DNA of 39,704 nt, taken from positions 1 through 39,704 of the forward strand of contig CATOOV010000029.1 of the NCBI GenBank assembly GCA_951801955.1. Direction: 5' to 3'. The notes beneath the pieces were generated by a model that was not told where the DNA came from, did not search any database, and was given only the letters and a program-made list of their open reading frames with translations. Each line of letters opens with the position of its first letter. The first letter of the stretch is position 1. The translations under genes were made by a program, and so were the position numbers. Below are positions 25,883 through 34,561 of the stretch, piece after piece. Origin of the DNA: an uncultured Lachnospiraceae bacterium (GTDB lineage Bacteria; Bacillota; Clostridia; Lachnospirales; Lachnospiraceae).

Positions 25883-26629
25883 ATGTTTCAACCAGGTTCT
25901 ATTGCACTGGTAACCGGAGCTTCCAGCGGTATCGGTCAGGCTATTGCCATTAATCTTGCAAGAAATGGGGTTACGGTACTAATCAATTATTGCAAAAGTG
26001 AAAATGGTGCGCTTGACACACTCAAAATTATAGAACAAAACGGCGGCTGCGGCGAAACCATCCAATGTGATGTGACAGATGCAGCAGCAGTCAATCAAAT
26101 GTTTCTCTATATAAAGAAAAAATACAAGTCCCTTGATATTTTAATTAACAATTCAGGTATTACCAAAGACGGGTATCTCTTGATGATGAGTGAAGAAAAC
26201 TTTTTCAAAGTTATGGAGACAAATATGGGCGGCTGCTTTCATTGCACCCAAGGCGCAGTCCGATTGATGTGCGCATCAAAACGAGGAGGCGCTATTGTAA
26301 ATATTTCCTCTACAAGCGGCGTGGTAGGTCAGGAAGGGCAGGCAAATTATTCTGCCTCCAAAGGTGCAATGATCTCCTTTACAAAAACAACAGCAAAAGA
26401 ATATGCCAAACATGGCATACGTGCAAACGTAGTCGCACCAGGATTTGTAGAGACCAAAATGACCCAAAAAAGTGAAAAACTTTTAAAAGAAAAATACACG
26501 CAGTATATTCCCATGGGAAGATTCGGAAGCCCTGACGAAGTGGCCGAAGTCGTAACATTTCTTGCTTCTTCAAAAGCTTCCTATATCACAGGAAAATGTA
26601 TCGTCGTTGACGGTGGTTTAACAATGTAA
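25883..26629 (+). CDS. fabG: 3-oxoacyl-ACP reductase
   Basis: The 248-residue short-chain dehydrogenase has TGASSGIGQA (11-20, NADP binding), NNSG (89-92) and the catalytic set N114, S143, Y156, K160 (YSASKGA). The C-terminal PGFVETKMT and VVDGGLTM are typical of FabG. It would reduce beta-keto groups on ACP. Start ATG 25883 with AGGAGGAG about 9 bases upstream; an earlier TTG at 25850 has no good site. Confidence 0.92.
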   Translation: MFQPGSIALVTGASSGIGQAIAINLARNGVTVLINYCKSENGALDTLKIIEQNGGCGETIQCDVTDAAAVNQMFLYIKKKYKSLDILINNSGITKDGYLLMMSEENFFKVMETNMGGCFHCTQGAVRLMCASKRGGAIVNISSTSGVVGQEGQANYSASKGAMISFTKTTAKEYAKHGIRANVVAPGFVETKMTQKSEKLLKEKYTQYIPMGRFGSPDEVAEVVTFLASSKASYITGKCIVVDGGLTM

Positions 26630-26655
26630 TTTATCTCATCAAAAATTGAGATAAA
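26630..26655 (+). other. hairpin just after fabG
   Basis: TTTATCTCA (26630-26638) and TGAGATAAA (26647-26655) form a perfect 9-bp stem one base beyond the fabG stop. No T-run follows; it could protect the 3' side of an mRNA fragment or mark a processing site in the 140-base gap before the ACP gene. Confidence 0.4.
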
Positions 26656-26769
26656 AGCCTTTGGCGTATTGCAGGGATGCGGATTTGTTTTTGCCAGTAG
26701 AGCTGGACTGTACCCCGCAGCAAGAAGACAATGGCGTTTTTGAATTCATTCGAAAGGAAGTATCAGATT

Positions 26770-27087
26770 ATGGAATTAGCGACAAAAGAACAAGTATTAG
26801 AGTATGCAAAAAAAAGACGAATGGTTTGTGCTGCGATAAAAAGAATTATCGTGGACCAGTTATGTCTTGATATCGAGCCGGAATTTATTACAAACGACCA
26901 GCCCTTATTTGGACGTGGATTAGAACTGGATTCCATTGATGCATTGGAGCTTGCTGTAGGAATCTTTTCAGAATTTTCAGTAACGGTTTCCGATGGCAAT
27001 TCAGCCGTTTTCAGCTCCGTAAATACCATTGCCGACTATATTATGTCACAAGATTACGATGATTCAAATTTGCAGCCTGTTGACTAA
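26770..27087 (+). CDS. acyl carrier protein
   Basis: The 105-residue protein has FGRGLELDSIDALELAVGI with the phosphopantetheine Ser55 in LDSID. The helix layout is typical of ACP, but it has about 20 extra residues at the N-terminus (MELATKEQVLEYAKKRRMV) compared with standard ACP (75-80 residues). Start ATG 26770 with AAAGGAAG upstream. Dedicated carrier for the ketosynthase system. Confidence 0.88.
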   Translation: MELATKEQVLEYAKKRRMVCAAIKRIIVDQLCLDIEPEFITNDQPLFGRGLELDSIDALELAVGIFSEFSVTVSDGNSAVFSSVNTIADYIMSQDYDDSNLQPVD

Positions 27088-27105
27088 ACATACAGGAGGT
27101 AGGAA

Positions 27106-27588
27106 ATGAAAATGGAAGCGCAGATGATTTCTAACCTTTTACCACATAGATACCCTTTTTTATTGCTGGATCAGGTAATAAAACTGGATCCTGGTAAAAG
27201 CGCGGTAGGAATTAAAAATGTAACAATCAATGAACCTTATTTTACTGGACACTTTCCTGGCGAACCGATTGTGCCAGGCGTTTTATTGGTGGAGAGTTTG
27301 GCACAGTTGACTGCCGTCATGTATTCCACAGGACATTTTCCAGAAACAATCGATTGGGAGCATCTAGAAAGTGAAGAGATAGACTTTCGTGGCGTTGCGT
27401 CTAAAGTTGGCTATCTAGTCAATATTAAAAATATAAAATTTAAACAACTCGTGCGTCCTGGCGACACACTAGAACTGCGTGTTTATAAAAAAACCCAATT
27501 TGAAAACTTATCGCAAATTAAAGTGGAAGCCTATGTTGATGGAAAAAATGTTGTAGATGGCATAATTTCTGTCAGCGAAAGACCATAG
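27106..27588 (+). CDS. fabZ: (3R)-hydroxyacyl-ACP dehydratase, FabZ-like
   Basis: The 160-residue hot-dog protein has LLPHRYPFLLLDQV (11-24) and the signature GHFPGEPIVPGVLLVESLAQ with His49 and Glu63. These residues carry out dehydration in FabZ. It would convert beta-hydroxyacyl-ACP to trans-2-enoyl-ACP. AGGAGGTAGGAA precedes ATG 27106. Eighteen bases after the ACP gene. Confidence 0.92.
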   Translation: MKMEAQMISNLLPHRYPFLLLDQVIKLDPGKSAVGIKNVTINEPYFTGHFPGEPIVPGVLLVESLAQLTAVMYSTGHFPETIDWEHLESEEIDFRGVASKVGYLVNIKNIKFKQLVRPGDTLELRVYKKTQFENLSQIKVEAYVDGKNVVDGIISVSERP

Positions 27589-27611
27589 ACCAATGTAAAG
27601 GAGTATAACCA

Positions 27612-28700
27612 ATGAAAAAAAGTATATTGAATGACTTATATGCGGATGGAGCCGTTTGCACAGAAGTGAATGGGACACTTGTTCCATATAAATTTACAGA
27701 TGTGGAAACAGAATACAATGTATTTCGGCATAAAATTGCCCTTGTAGATGGTATTGGATATGCCATGATAAAAATGAAAGGCGACAATGTAATAAAAAAA
27801 ATGGACGCCATCGTCACAAAAGATATCAAATATCTTAATCCTGGCAAAATTGCAGAGTGTCTCTTTTTAAACGAGGATGCAAAAGCTTTGGGCATTTCTT
27901 ATATTGTGAATGATGATGAGTCCATCATTGTACTGGTGCCCCCTGAAAATGCAGCCACAGTCACAGAGTGGATCAGTTATAAAATTGACGAATCCATTGA
28001 AATGATTGATATGACCTCTGAAAACCATCTGATTTTTATGGAAGGAGAAAAATCTTGGGAAATTGCAAAAGAAATTTTTGATTTCCCCATCGAAACACTT
28101 CCTCTCAGAGACATGGTAAAAGTTGATTATAAATCCGAAAAGATTATGCTTTCCAGAATCGGCCGCTCAGGGGAATACGCTTATGCCATGATTGGCCCTC
28201 ATAAAACAATTTATCAAATTGCAGAAGAATTGCTGCATACTTACAGTCTTTCATGGTGTGGGACAGAAGCTTTAAACCTCTGTATGCTGGAAGTAAACCA
28301 GCCGCTGATCAATGAGTCTTCGGTGAAAGAAGGAAACATTTTCGAATTAGCTTATCAATGGTTTGTTCAATTTGACAAAGAAGAATACTGCGGCAGAGAT
28401 ATTCTGATTTCCCAATTTAAAGAAAAATTAAAAAAATGCTGTGTAGGTTTTGTAGCCGCTGATACTAATGCTGTCGCTGAAAATTCTGAAGTATATTTAG
28501 AAGACGAATCCGTGGGGAAAGTTATTTACAGCAAATACAATCCGGCGCTTAGCGGCGTTCTTGGTTATTTTTTGCTTGACAGCAAGATTGCTGTTTCAGG
28601 AGTCCCCTTGACAATAAAATCTGACAATCAAACCATAACAGCAACAACCATTTCTTCCCCTTTTGTACGCCCTGTCAGCTGGGATTCTCAAATGGAATAA
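27612..28700 (+). CDS. GcvT-like folate-binding protein
   Basis: The 362-residue protein resembles the aminomethyltransferase (GcvT/YgfZ/LigM) superfamily. It has YNVFRHKIALVDGIGYAMIKMKGDN near the start, SRIGRSGEYAYAMIGPH in the middle and a C-terminal barrel-like portion with VGKVIYSKYNPAL and LGYFLL. GcvT-fold enzymes move one-carbon units to or from tetrahydrofolate. No gcvH, gcvP or lpd lies nearby, so a glycine-cleavage role is unlikely; methyl transfer or demethylation in the pathway is a guess. Eighteen bases separate it from the ketosynthase gene. Confidence 0.72.
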   Translation: MKKSILNDLYADGAVCTEVNGTLVPYKFTDVETEYNVFRHKIALVDGIGYAMIKMKGDNVIKKMDAIVTKDIKYLNPGKIAECLFLNEDAKALGISYIVNDDESIIVLVPPENAATVTEWISYKIDESIEMIDMTSENHLIFMEGEKSWEIAKEIFDFPIETLPLRDMVKVDYKSEKIMLSRIGRSGEYAYAMIGPHKTIYQIAEELLHTYSLSWCGTEALNLCMLEVNQPLINESSVKEGNIFELAYQWFVQFDKEEYCGRDILISQFKEKLKKCCVGFVAADTNAVAENSEVYLEDESVGKVIYSKYNPALSGVLGYFLLDSKIAVSGVPLTIKSDNQTITATTISSPFVRPVSWDSQME

Positions 28701-28718
28701 TTATAAGGAGGACAGGCA

Positions 28719-31154
28719 ATGAAAAGAATAGTTGTTACCGGATATGGTATTGTAAACGCATTGGGAAAAAATAAGGTAGAGGTAGAAAAAAATATATTTG
28801 ACGGTAAAAGCGGGGTAGGAACAAAGATTTTTCCTTCTGTGGACGGCGATTATCGTGGAACGGTGGGTGAGATAAAAGATCTGACCGAAATTGACCCTTT
28901 TTTTGAGGAAAATAAAATTCCTTATGACAGATGCGCACAAATCGCCATTATGGCTGCAAAAGAATGCTTGGAGCATTCTAAAATTCAAACGGAATCAGAA
29001 GACCCCTACCGACAGGGTGTTGCGATTGGTACTTCCCTTGGAGGCATGCTCAGTGGGCAAACGTTTCACAGACAATGGTTATTAGATGGACTGGAACATG
29101 CGAAGGAAGATTACCTATATTTATATCCGCTGCATTCCATGGTTGATGTGATATCAAAAAAATTCCATATGAAAGGCGTAAAAAATGTGATTTCTACAGC
29201 TTGCGCAGCAAGCGGAAACATTGTTGGTTACGGAAGTGACATGATCAAAAGCGGCAAACACGACATTATGCTTGTGGGTGGTGTTGACCCTCTGTGCGTC
29301 TTTTCTTTTGCCGGATTTACATCCTTAAAAGCATTGGATCCAGAACCTTGCAAACCATACAGCGCCAGCAACGGCATCAACCTTGGCGAAGGCGCTGCAT
29401 TCCTGCTTCTTGAAGATTATGAGCACGCAAAGAAGCGTGGGGCAGCCATATATGCTGAAATTCTTGGATATGGGCTGAGTGCAGACGCCTATCATCCAAC
29501 CGCGCCAGATTTGGGAGGAGGAGGCGCCTCCCGCGCGATGGAGACGGCGATCAAGTTATCTGGCATTCAAAAAGAAACAGTGTCTTATGTAAATGGACAT
29601 GGCACTGGAACAACTGCAAACGACAAGGCGGAGCGTTCCGCATTTAAAACTGTATTTGGAGATAATATATCAGAGATCCCACTGAGCAGCATAAAGGGAG
29701 CGATTGGGCATTGCCTGGGCGCGGCAGGTGCAGAAGAATGCGTGGTATCCATTATGGCTTTGAACAATGGGCTTATACCGCCAACCGTGAATTTTGAAAG
29801 TGATATGGAATCCCCCATCAATTTAGTCCCTAATACGGCGCAAAAACATGACTGTGATGCCATTTTATCCAATTCTTTTGCATTTGGCGGAAACAATTGC
29901 TGTTTGGCGTTAGGAAGAGAGACCACCATACGCAACCCTCAACCCAGCAACACTAAGAACATCGTTATTACAGGAATGGGCTGCTGTGGCGTAGGTGGTG
30001 AGAATATCGAAAGTTTGTGGAATACTTTTTCTTCCAGAAGCGTACATATCAGCCACTTTAAACATAAAACGTTAAAATGCATCCAGATCGGCTCCATTCC
30101 TGATGTGAATTGGAAAAAATACATTCCAGGAAAAATTATTCGAAGGATTGACGAAGTGACAAAACTTGCCATGGCGGCAGGAAAACAGGCGCTTGACCAC
30201 AGCAAGCTTGTCGTAACAAAAAATAATACCGAGCGAATTGGCGTAATCTATGCCACTGGAACTGGACCTTTAGGCACAATTGTAAACATCGACCAAAGTA
30301 TTGTGAAAAATGGTATCGGCTCCATTAGCCTGTCTGATTTTCCTAACAGCGTTATCAATGCAGCGCCAGGAAATTTTTGCATTGCCAACATGTTAAAAGG
30401 ACCGACATCCACTTTATCTGCAGGATCAGCCTCCTATTTAACGGCATTTAATTATGCAGCCGAACTGTTGAATTCTGGCATGGCAGACGCCATCCTTATG
30501 GTTGGCGCCGATGAGTGCAACGAACCAATGATCATTGGTTATGACAAATTACATCTGTTATCCAGGACAAAATTTTCTCCAGTTTCTAAAACAGCAGATG
30601 GTATGGCGCTCTCCCCTGGCGCTGTCGCCGTAATGCTTGAGACCGAGGAACATGCGATAAACCGAAATGCAAATATTTACGCATCTGTGAAAGGTTATGC
30701 CATGACTTCAGACAACTATCGCCTGGGCACTGTCTCCCCTACTGGCGATGAATTGTATGAATGTGTAAAACGGGCTCTTTCAGACAGCAAATCGGAAAAG
30801 ATTGATTTATATATCAACGCGGCAATGGGGATTCAAAATTGTGACCATGCAGATATTAATGCATTGAAAAAATTGATTGCAGATGGATTTCTAGAGGAGG
30901 ACATTGACTGTTCTATGGTTTCTCCCCTGCTTGGTATTGTCTATGGGACAAATTCAGGCTATGGACTGTTGAATGCTTTATATTCTTTTATTCATCAGGA
31001 AGTAATTGGCGTACCAAGTGACGTCTACAGTTTAGACGAAGAAATTTCTCATTATTACAATGAAACAAATAAAAAGAAAGAGATTAAAACCGCTTGCATC
31101 AGCACGATGGCTTTGGGCGGAGCTTACTCTTCCATTGTTTTAGAAAAGTATTAA
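28719..31154 (+). CDS. ketosynthase-chain length factor fusion
   Basis: The 811-residue protein contains two FabF-type thiolase-fold domains. Domain 1 (about 1-400) has the complete triad Cys162 (STACAASG), His294 (NGHGTGT) and His331 (AIGHCLGAAG). Domain 2 (about 414-811) restarts with IVITGMGCCG but has Ser570 in place of the nucleophile (LSAGSAS) and lacks both histidines (NAAMG; I740). This is the pattern of a KS-alpha plus KS-beta/CLF pair, normally two subunits in type II PKS and aryl polyene systems and tandem domains in PUFA synthases. It should extend ACP-bound chains, with domain 2 shaping length. AAGGAGGAC precedes ATG 28719. Confidence 0.9.
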   Translation: MKRIVVTGYGIVNALGKNKVEVEKNIFDGKSGVGTKIFPSVDGDYRGTVGEIKDLTEIDPFFEENKIPYDRCAQIAIMAAKECLEHSKIQTESEDPYRQGVAIGTSLGGMLSGQTFHRQWLLDGLEHAKEDYLYLYPLHSMVDVISKKFHMKGVKNVISTACAASGNIVGYGSDMIKSGKHDIMLVGGVDPLCVFSFAGFTSLKALDPEPCKPYSASNGINLGEGAAFLLLEDYEHAKKRGAAIYAEILGYGLSADAYHPTAPDLGGGGASRAMETAIKLSGIQKETVSYVNGHGTGTTANDKAERSAFKTVFGDNISEIPLSSIKGAIGHCLGAAGAEECVVSIMALNNGLIPPTVNFESDMESPINLVPNTAQKHDCDAILSNSFAFGGNNCCLALGRETTIRNPQPSNTKNIVITGMGCCGVGGENIESLWNTFSSRSVHISHFKHKTLKCIQIGSIPDVNWKKYIPGKIIRRIDEVTKLAMAAGKQALDHSKLVVTKNNTERIGVIYATGTGPLGTIVNIDQSIVKNGIGSISLSDFPNSVINAAPGNFCIANMLKGPTSTLSAGSASYLTAFNYAAELLNSGMADAILMVGADECNEPMIIGYDKLHLLSRTKFSPVSKTADGMALSPGAVAVMLETEEHAINRNANIYASVKGYAMTSDNYRLGTVSPTGDELYECVKRALSDSKSEKIDLYINAAMGIQNCDHADINALKKLIADGFLEEDIDCSMVSPLLGIVYGTNSGYGLLNALYSFIHQEVIGVPSDVYSLDEEISHYYNETNKKKEIKTACISTMALGGAYSSIVLEKY

Positions 31155-31195
31155 AGGGCACTAAGCCATTTAAGGGTCAGTATGAGGTAAAAAGA

Positions 31196-31552
31196 ATGGA
31201 TTTTGAAACAACAATTATTGTAGGACCTACAGATACAGATTCATATAATATTATCCATCATCCACAATATTTCATTTGGATTGAAAAAGTGATTCTTGAA
31301 TGGCTTATTTCAACCTATGGGAATATTGACGGCTTGACATATGAAATTAACAAATTCCAATGTAAATTTCTGTCCCCAGGTGTTCTAAATGACAAATTAA
31401 CCCTGCGGCTAAGATATAAAGGCAAAAAAGCACTGAGCGATAGAGCCTGCCTAAAATTCCAGGTATCAATTGCAAATCAGACAACACGCCATCCTGTAAT
31501 TGAAGCAGACTTTTTTGTTAAGGTTTCAGGTAAAATAGCATGGTTAGCGTAA
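31196..31552 (+). CDS. 4HBT-type thioesterase
   Basis: The 118-residue hot-dog protein has VGPTDTDSYNIIHHPQYFIWIEKVILEWL, the acyl-CoA/ACP thioesterase signature (Asp, then H..Y..W.E). The length is slightly short of the usual 130-145. It could release or edit acyl chains made by the upstream ketosynthase. Start ATG 31196 with GAGG 8 bases upstream. Confidence 0.78.
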   Translation: MDFETTIIVGPTDTDSYNIIHHPQYFIWIEKVILEWLISTYGNIDGLTYEINKFQCKFLSPGVLNDKLTLRLRYKGKKALSDRACLKFQVSIANQTTRHPVIEADFFVKVSGKIAWLA

Positions 31553-31574
31553 CAGTGGAAAGAAGGAAAATAGA

Positions 31575-32516
31575 ATGTTGGAAGAATTTAAAGTAATCAC
31601 GCCTTTAAAAAAATTAAATTATATCAAGAACAACGATATCCGCATCAAACTTGAAGGCAGCAACTTGTATGGCAGCGCAAAAGACAGGGCGGCTGCGTAT
31701 GTGTTATCTAAGCTTTTGGAAGAAGGAACGATCAATAAAGATACAGAAATCGTTGAGAGTTCTTCTGGAAATATGGGTGTTGCCCTTGCAGCAGTTGGTG
31801 CATATTTAAAGCTCAATATTACGATTATGATTGATGCTTCCATCTCAAAAATCAATGAATTTTTAATAAAAGCATATGGCGCTAAAACAGTAAAAATCAC
31901 AGAGGCTGATGAAAACGGAAGTTATTTAAAGAGCCGGTTACAGACCGTAAAAGAATACATATCCCAGCGTAAAAATGTATATTGGTTTAACCAATATGGC
32001 AATCCCTTAGTGGTTGAAGCTTATAAAGAAACAGTCGGCAAAGAAATCACAAAGCAGTTTCCAAATGTTGATTATGTGTTTATTGCCGTCTCCAGCGGCG
32101 GGACTGCAGCCGGCATTTCCCAGGCAGTTCATGAGTATAACAAAGCGATTAAAGTGATTGCAGTAGATGTAGAAGGTTCCAAAATATTTGATCCAAAAAC
32201 AAATAAAATCAAACATTTTACAGGAATAGGTTCAAGCATCCGAACCGATAATTTTTTGCGTGCAATCATAGATGACAACATTATTGTAAGCGAACAGGAT
32301 TCCATCCAAACTCTGTTCCACTTAATGAGAGAAGAACAATTATTTTTAGGAGGATCCTCTGGTTGTACCATGACCGGGGCAGAACAATATATTAAACTGC
32401 ATCAGATTGATAACAAAAAGATTGTTATTGTTTCCCATGACAGGGGCGACCGGTATTTTACAAATTTGTATAGCCAGCACCCAGAGTTTTTGAATGGAGA
32501 ACGCAAAAACCATTAG
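31575..32516 (+). CDS. SbnA-like PLP enzyme (diaminopropionate pathway)
   Basis: The 313-residue fold-type II PLP enzyme has the PLP lysine K36 in GSAKDRAA, ESSSGNMGVALA, the phosphate loop SSGGTAAG, AVDVEGSKIF, GIGSS, GGSSGCT and DRGDRY. These match SbnA more closely than standard cysteine synthase as far as I can recall the family. SbnA joins O-phospho-L-serine and L-glutamate to give N-(2-amino-2-carboxyethyl)-L-glutamate. The SbnB-like gene 83 bases downstream supports this reading. A cysteine-synthase activity is the alternative. Confidence 0.82.
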   Translation: MLEEFKVITPLKKLNYIKNNDIRIKLEGSNLYGSAKDRAAAYVLSKLLEEGTINKDTEIVESSSGNMGVALAAVGAYLKLNITIMIDASISKINEFLIKAYGAKTVKITEADENGSYLKSRLQTVKEYISQRKNVYWFNQYGNPLVVEAYKETVGKEITKQFPNVDYVFIAVSSGGTAAGISQAVHEYNKAIKVIAVDVEGSKIFDPKTNKIKHFTGIGSSIRTDNFLRAIIDDNIIVSEQDSIQTLFHLMREEQLFLGGSSGCTMTGAEQYIKLHQIDNKKIVIVSHDRGDRYFTNLYSQHPEFLNGERKNH

Positions 32517-32599
32517 AAGACCTCTATGACAATCATTTATTTTGAAACAGATACTGCCTCATGTTTTGATTCCGTTGTAATTTAGAAAGGGAAAACTTT

Positions 32600-33610
32600 A
32601 TGACAGACAATATTTTAATCTTAGGGGCAAATGAAATAAATCATGCCCTAAATGGAAAAGAATCTCAAATTATTGAGATTGTGAAAGAGACCTATTTATT
32701 ACATAATCAGGGAAAATCCTCATTGCCCCATTCTATTTTTTTGCGCTTTCCCAATGAGGAAAGAAACCGTATCATTGGTTTGCCTGCATATATTGGAGGG
32801 AAAGACCATATTGCAGGAATGAAGTGGATTTCCTCCTTTCCCAGAAACATTGCAAATAATATGGAGCGTGCCTCTGCTGGTATTTTTTTAAACGAGATGA
32901 CAACAGGCAGGATTACCGCCGTTTTGGAAGGGTCCATTATCAGCGCCAAACGAACTGCGGCAAGCGCCGCATTGGCTGCGCAATACCTTCATTCCAACCA
33001 AAATGAAAAAACCATTGGTCTGGTAGGCTGCGGAAGGATTAATAAGGAGATCCTTTTGTTTGTTTCCAATGTATTTCAGGATATCAATAAAATTTATTTA
33101 TTTGATTTATCCAAAGAACGTATGGAGCAATTTATTTCCTGGCACGAAAATTCAAAATTTTTATTTGAAACATGTACAAGCATGGAAGACCTTTTTTCTA
33201 GGACAAAACTCGTTTCCTTTGCAACTACCGCCCAAGATCCTTATATTAAAACGTTAGACTCTTTCACTTTAGAACATACTGTGCTTGGAATCTCTTTAAG
33301 AGATTTCGCCCCCTCCGTCATTGAACAAGCCTATAATATTGTAGATGATTATGACCATGTTAGCCGTGAGCGCACTTCCATACATCTTACCTATCAGAAG
33401 CGGAAGAAAAATGATTTTGTGGCAGGAACGATTGCAGATGTTGTAAGTGATATGATTGCCCCTCGAAAAAGCGATAAACCTGTAATATTTAGTCCTTTTG
33501 GGTTAGGGATCCTTGATTTATCCCTTGCAGATTATGTCTACGAATCATCTGTCCAAAATGGTCTTGGAACAGTTGTAGAACAATTTTTTCCCGAATGGAA
33601 CATCATATGA
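32600..33610 (+). CDS. SbnB-like dehydrogenase (ornithine cyclodeaminase family)
   Basis: The 336-residue protein has IIGLPAYIGG, AGMKWISSFPRNI, NMERASAGIFLNE, LEGSIISAKRTAASAALAA and a Rossmann motif GLVGCGRI. This is the ornithine cyclodeaminase/mu-crystallin layout, with the NMERAS and KWI features shared with SbnB. SbnB oxidises the SbnA product with NAD to release 2-oxoglutarate and L-2,3-diaminopropionate. AAAGGGAAA precedes ATG 32600. Confidence 0.82.
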   Translation: MTDNILILGANEINHALNGKESQIIEIVKETYLLHNQGKSSLPHSIFLRFPNEERNRIIGLPAYIGGKDHIAGMKWISSFPRNIANNMERASAGIFLNEMTTGRITAVLEGSIISAKRTAASAALAAQYLHSNQNEKTIGLVGCGRINKEILLFVSNVFQDINKIYLFDLSKERMEQFISWHENSKFLFETCTSMEDLFSRTKLVSFATTAQDPYIKTLDSFTLEHTVLGISLRDFAPSVIEQAYNIVDDYDHVSRERTSIHLTYQKRKKNDFVAGTIADVVSDMIAPRKSDKPVIFSPFGLGILDLSLADYVYESSVQNGLGTVVEQFFPEWNII

Positions 33611-33640
33611 TACAACGATTAAGAAGAAAGGAAATGAAGC

Positions 33641-34561
33641 ATGAATGAAATAATTAAAGTGTCTTCCTTAAAAAAATCCTACGGAAATGTAAAAGCCGTC
33701 AAAGGAATCAATTTTTCTGTTGAAAAAGGAAGCCTGTTTGCTTTTTTAGGTCCAAACGGCGCAGGAAAATCAACAACCATTGATATCCTATGTACATTAA
33801 ACAAATTCGATGATGGGCGCATTTCCATTGCCGGTTATGACCTGCAGCATGAATCCAATGAAATCCGTAATCGTATCGGCGTTGTCTTTCAAGACAATTT
33901 AATGGACAAGAAATTGACTGTAAAAGAAAACCTTATGATAAGGGCTGGATTTTATTATAACAGTAAAATAAAGCGAAAACTTGCCGTATCAGAAGCTGCG
34001 AAATATTCTGAAATTGAAGGGTTTCTCCACAGGGATTATGGCACGTTGTCCGGTGGACAAAGAAGAAGGGTAGATATCGCAAGGGCGCTTTTAAATACGC
34101 CTAAAATTCTTTTTTTGGACGAACCAACGACCGGATTAGATCCGCAGACACGCAAACACATTTGGGAAACGGTAGAACGCCTTCAAAAAGAAAACAATAT
34201 GACAATCTTTTTGACAACCCATTATATGGAAGAGGCAGCAAAGGCAGATTACGTCGTCGTTATGGATGACGGATTGATTGTCGCACAAGGCACGCCCTAT
34301 GAATTAAAAGAAAAATATAGCTTTGAACACATTAAAATGAAACCCAAAGAAGATAAAGAGAACGCTTTGATAGAATATCTGGATAAAAAGAAAATGAAAT
34401 TTACAGCCACCTCGGAGTTTATTGATGTAAAAATCAAATCTACCATTGATTCCATATCTATCTTACAGCCAGTCATAGATTTCGTTGAAAGTTTTGAAGT
34501 TTTGTATGGGACAATGGACGATGTATTTCTTAACATTACCGGAAAGGAGATCAGAGAATGA
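33641..34561 (+). CDS. ABC transporter ATP-binding protein
   Basis: The 306-residue protein has Walker A GPNGAGKST (37-45), Q-loop VVFQDNL, signature LSGGQRRRVDIARAL, Walker B ILFLDEPTTGLDP and H-loop TTHYMEEA. It belongs to the DrrA-like group of multidrug/antibiotic exporters. Pairs with the permease whose start overlaps its stop (ATGA). Likely exports the cluster product. Confidence 0.93.
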   Translation: MNEIIKVSSLKKSYGNVKAVKGINFSVEKGSLFAFLGPNGAGKSTTIDILCTLNKFDDGRISIAGYDLQHESNEIRNRIGVVFQDNLMDKKLTVKENLMIRAGFYYNSKIKRKLAVSEAAKYSEIEGFLHRDYGTLSGGQRRRVDIARALLNTPKILFLDEPTTGLDPQTRKHIWETVERLQKENNMTIFLTTHYMEEAAKADYVVVMDDGLIVAQGTPYELKEKYSFEHIKMKPKEDKENALIEYLDKKKMKFTATSEFIDVKIKSTIDSISILQPVIDFVESFEVLYGTMDDVFLNITGKEIRE

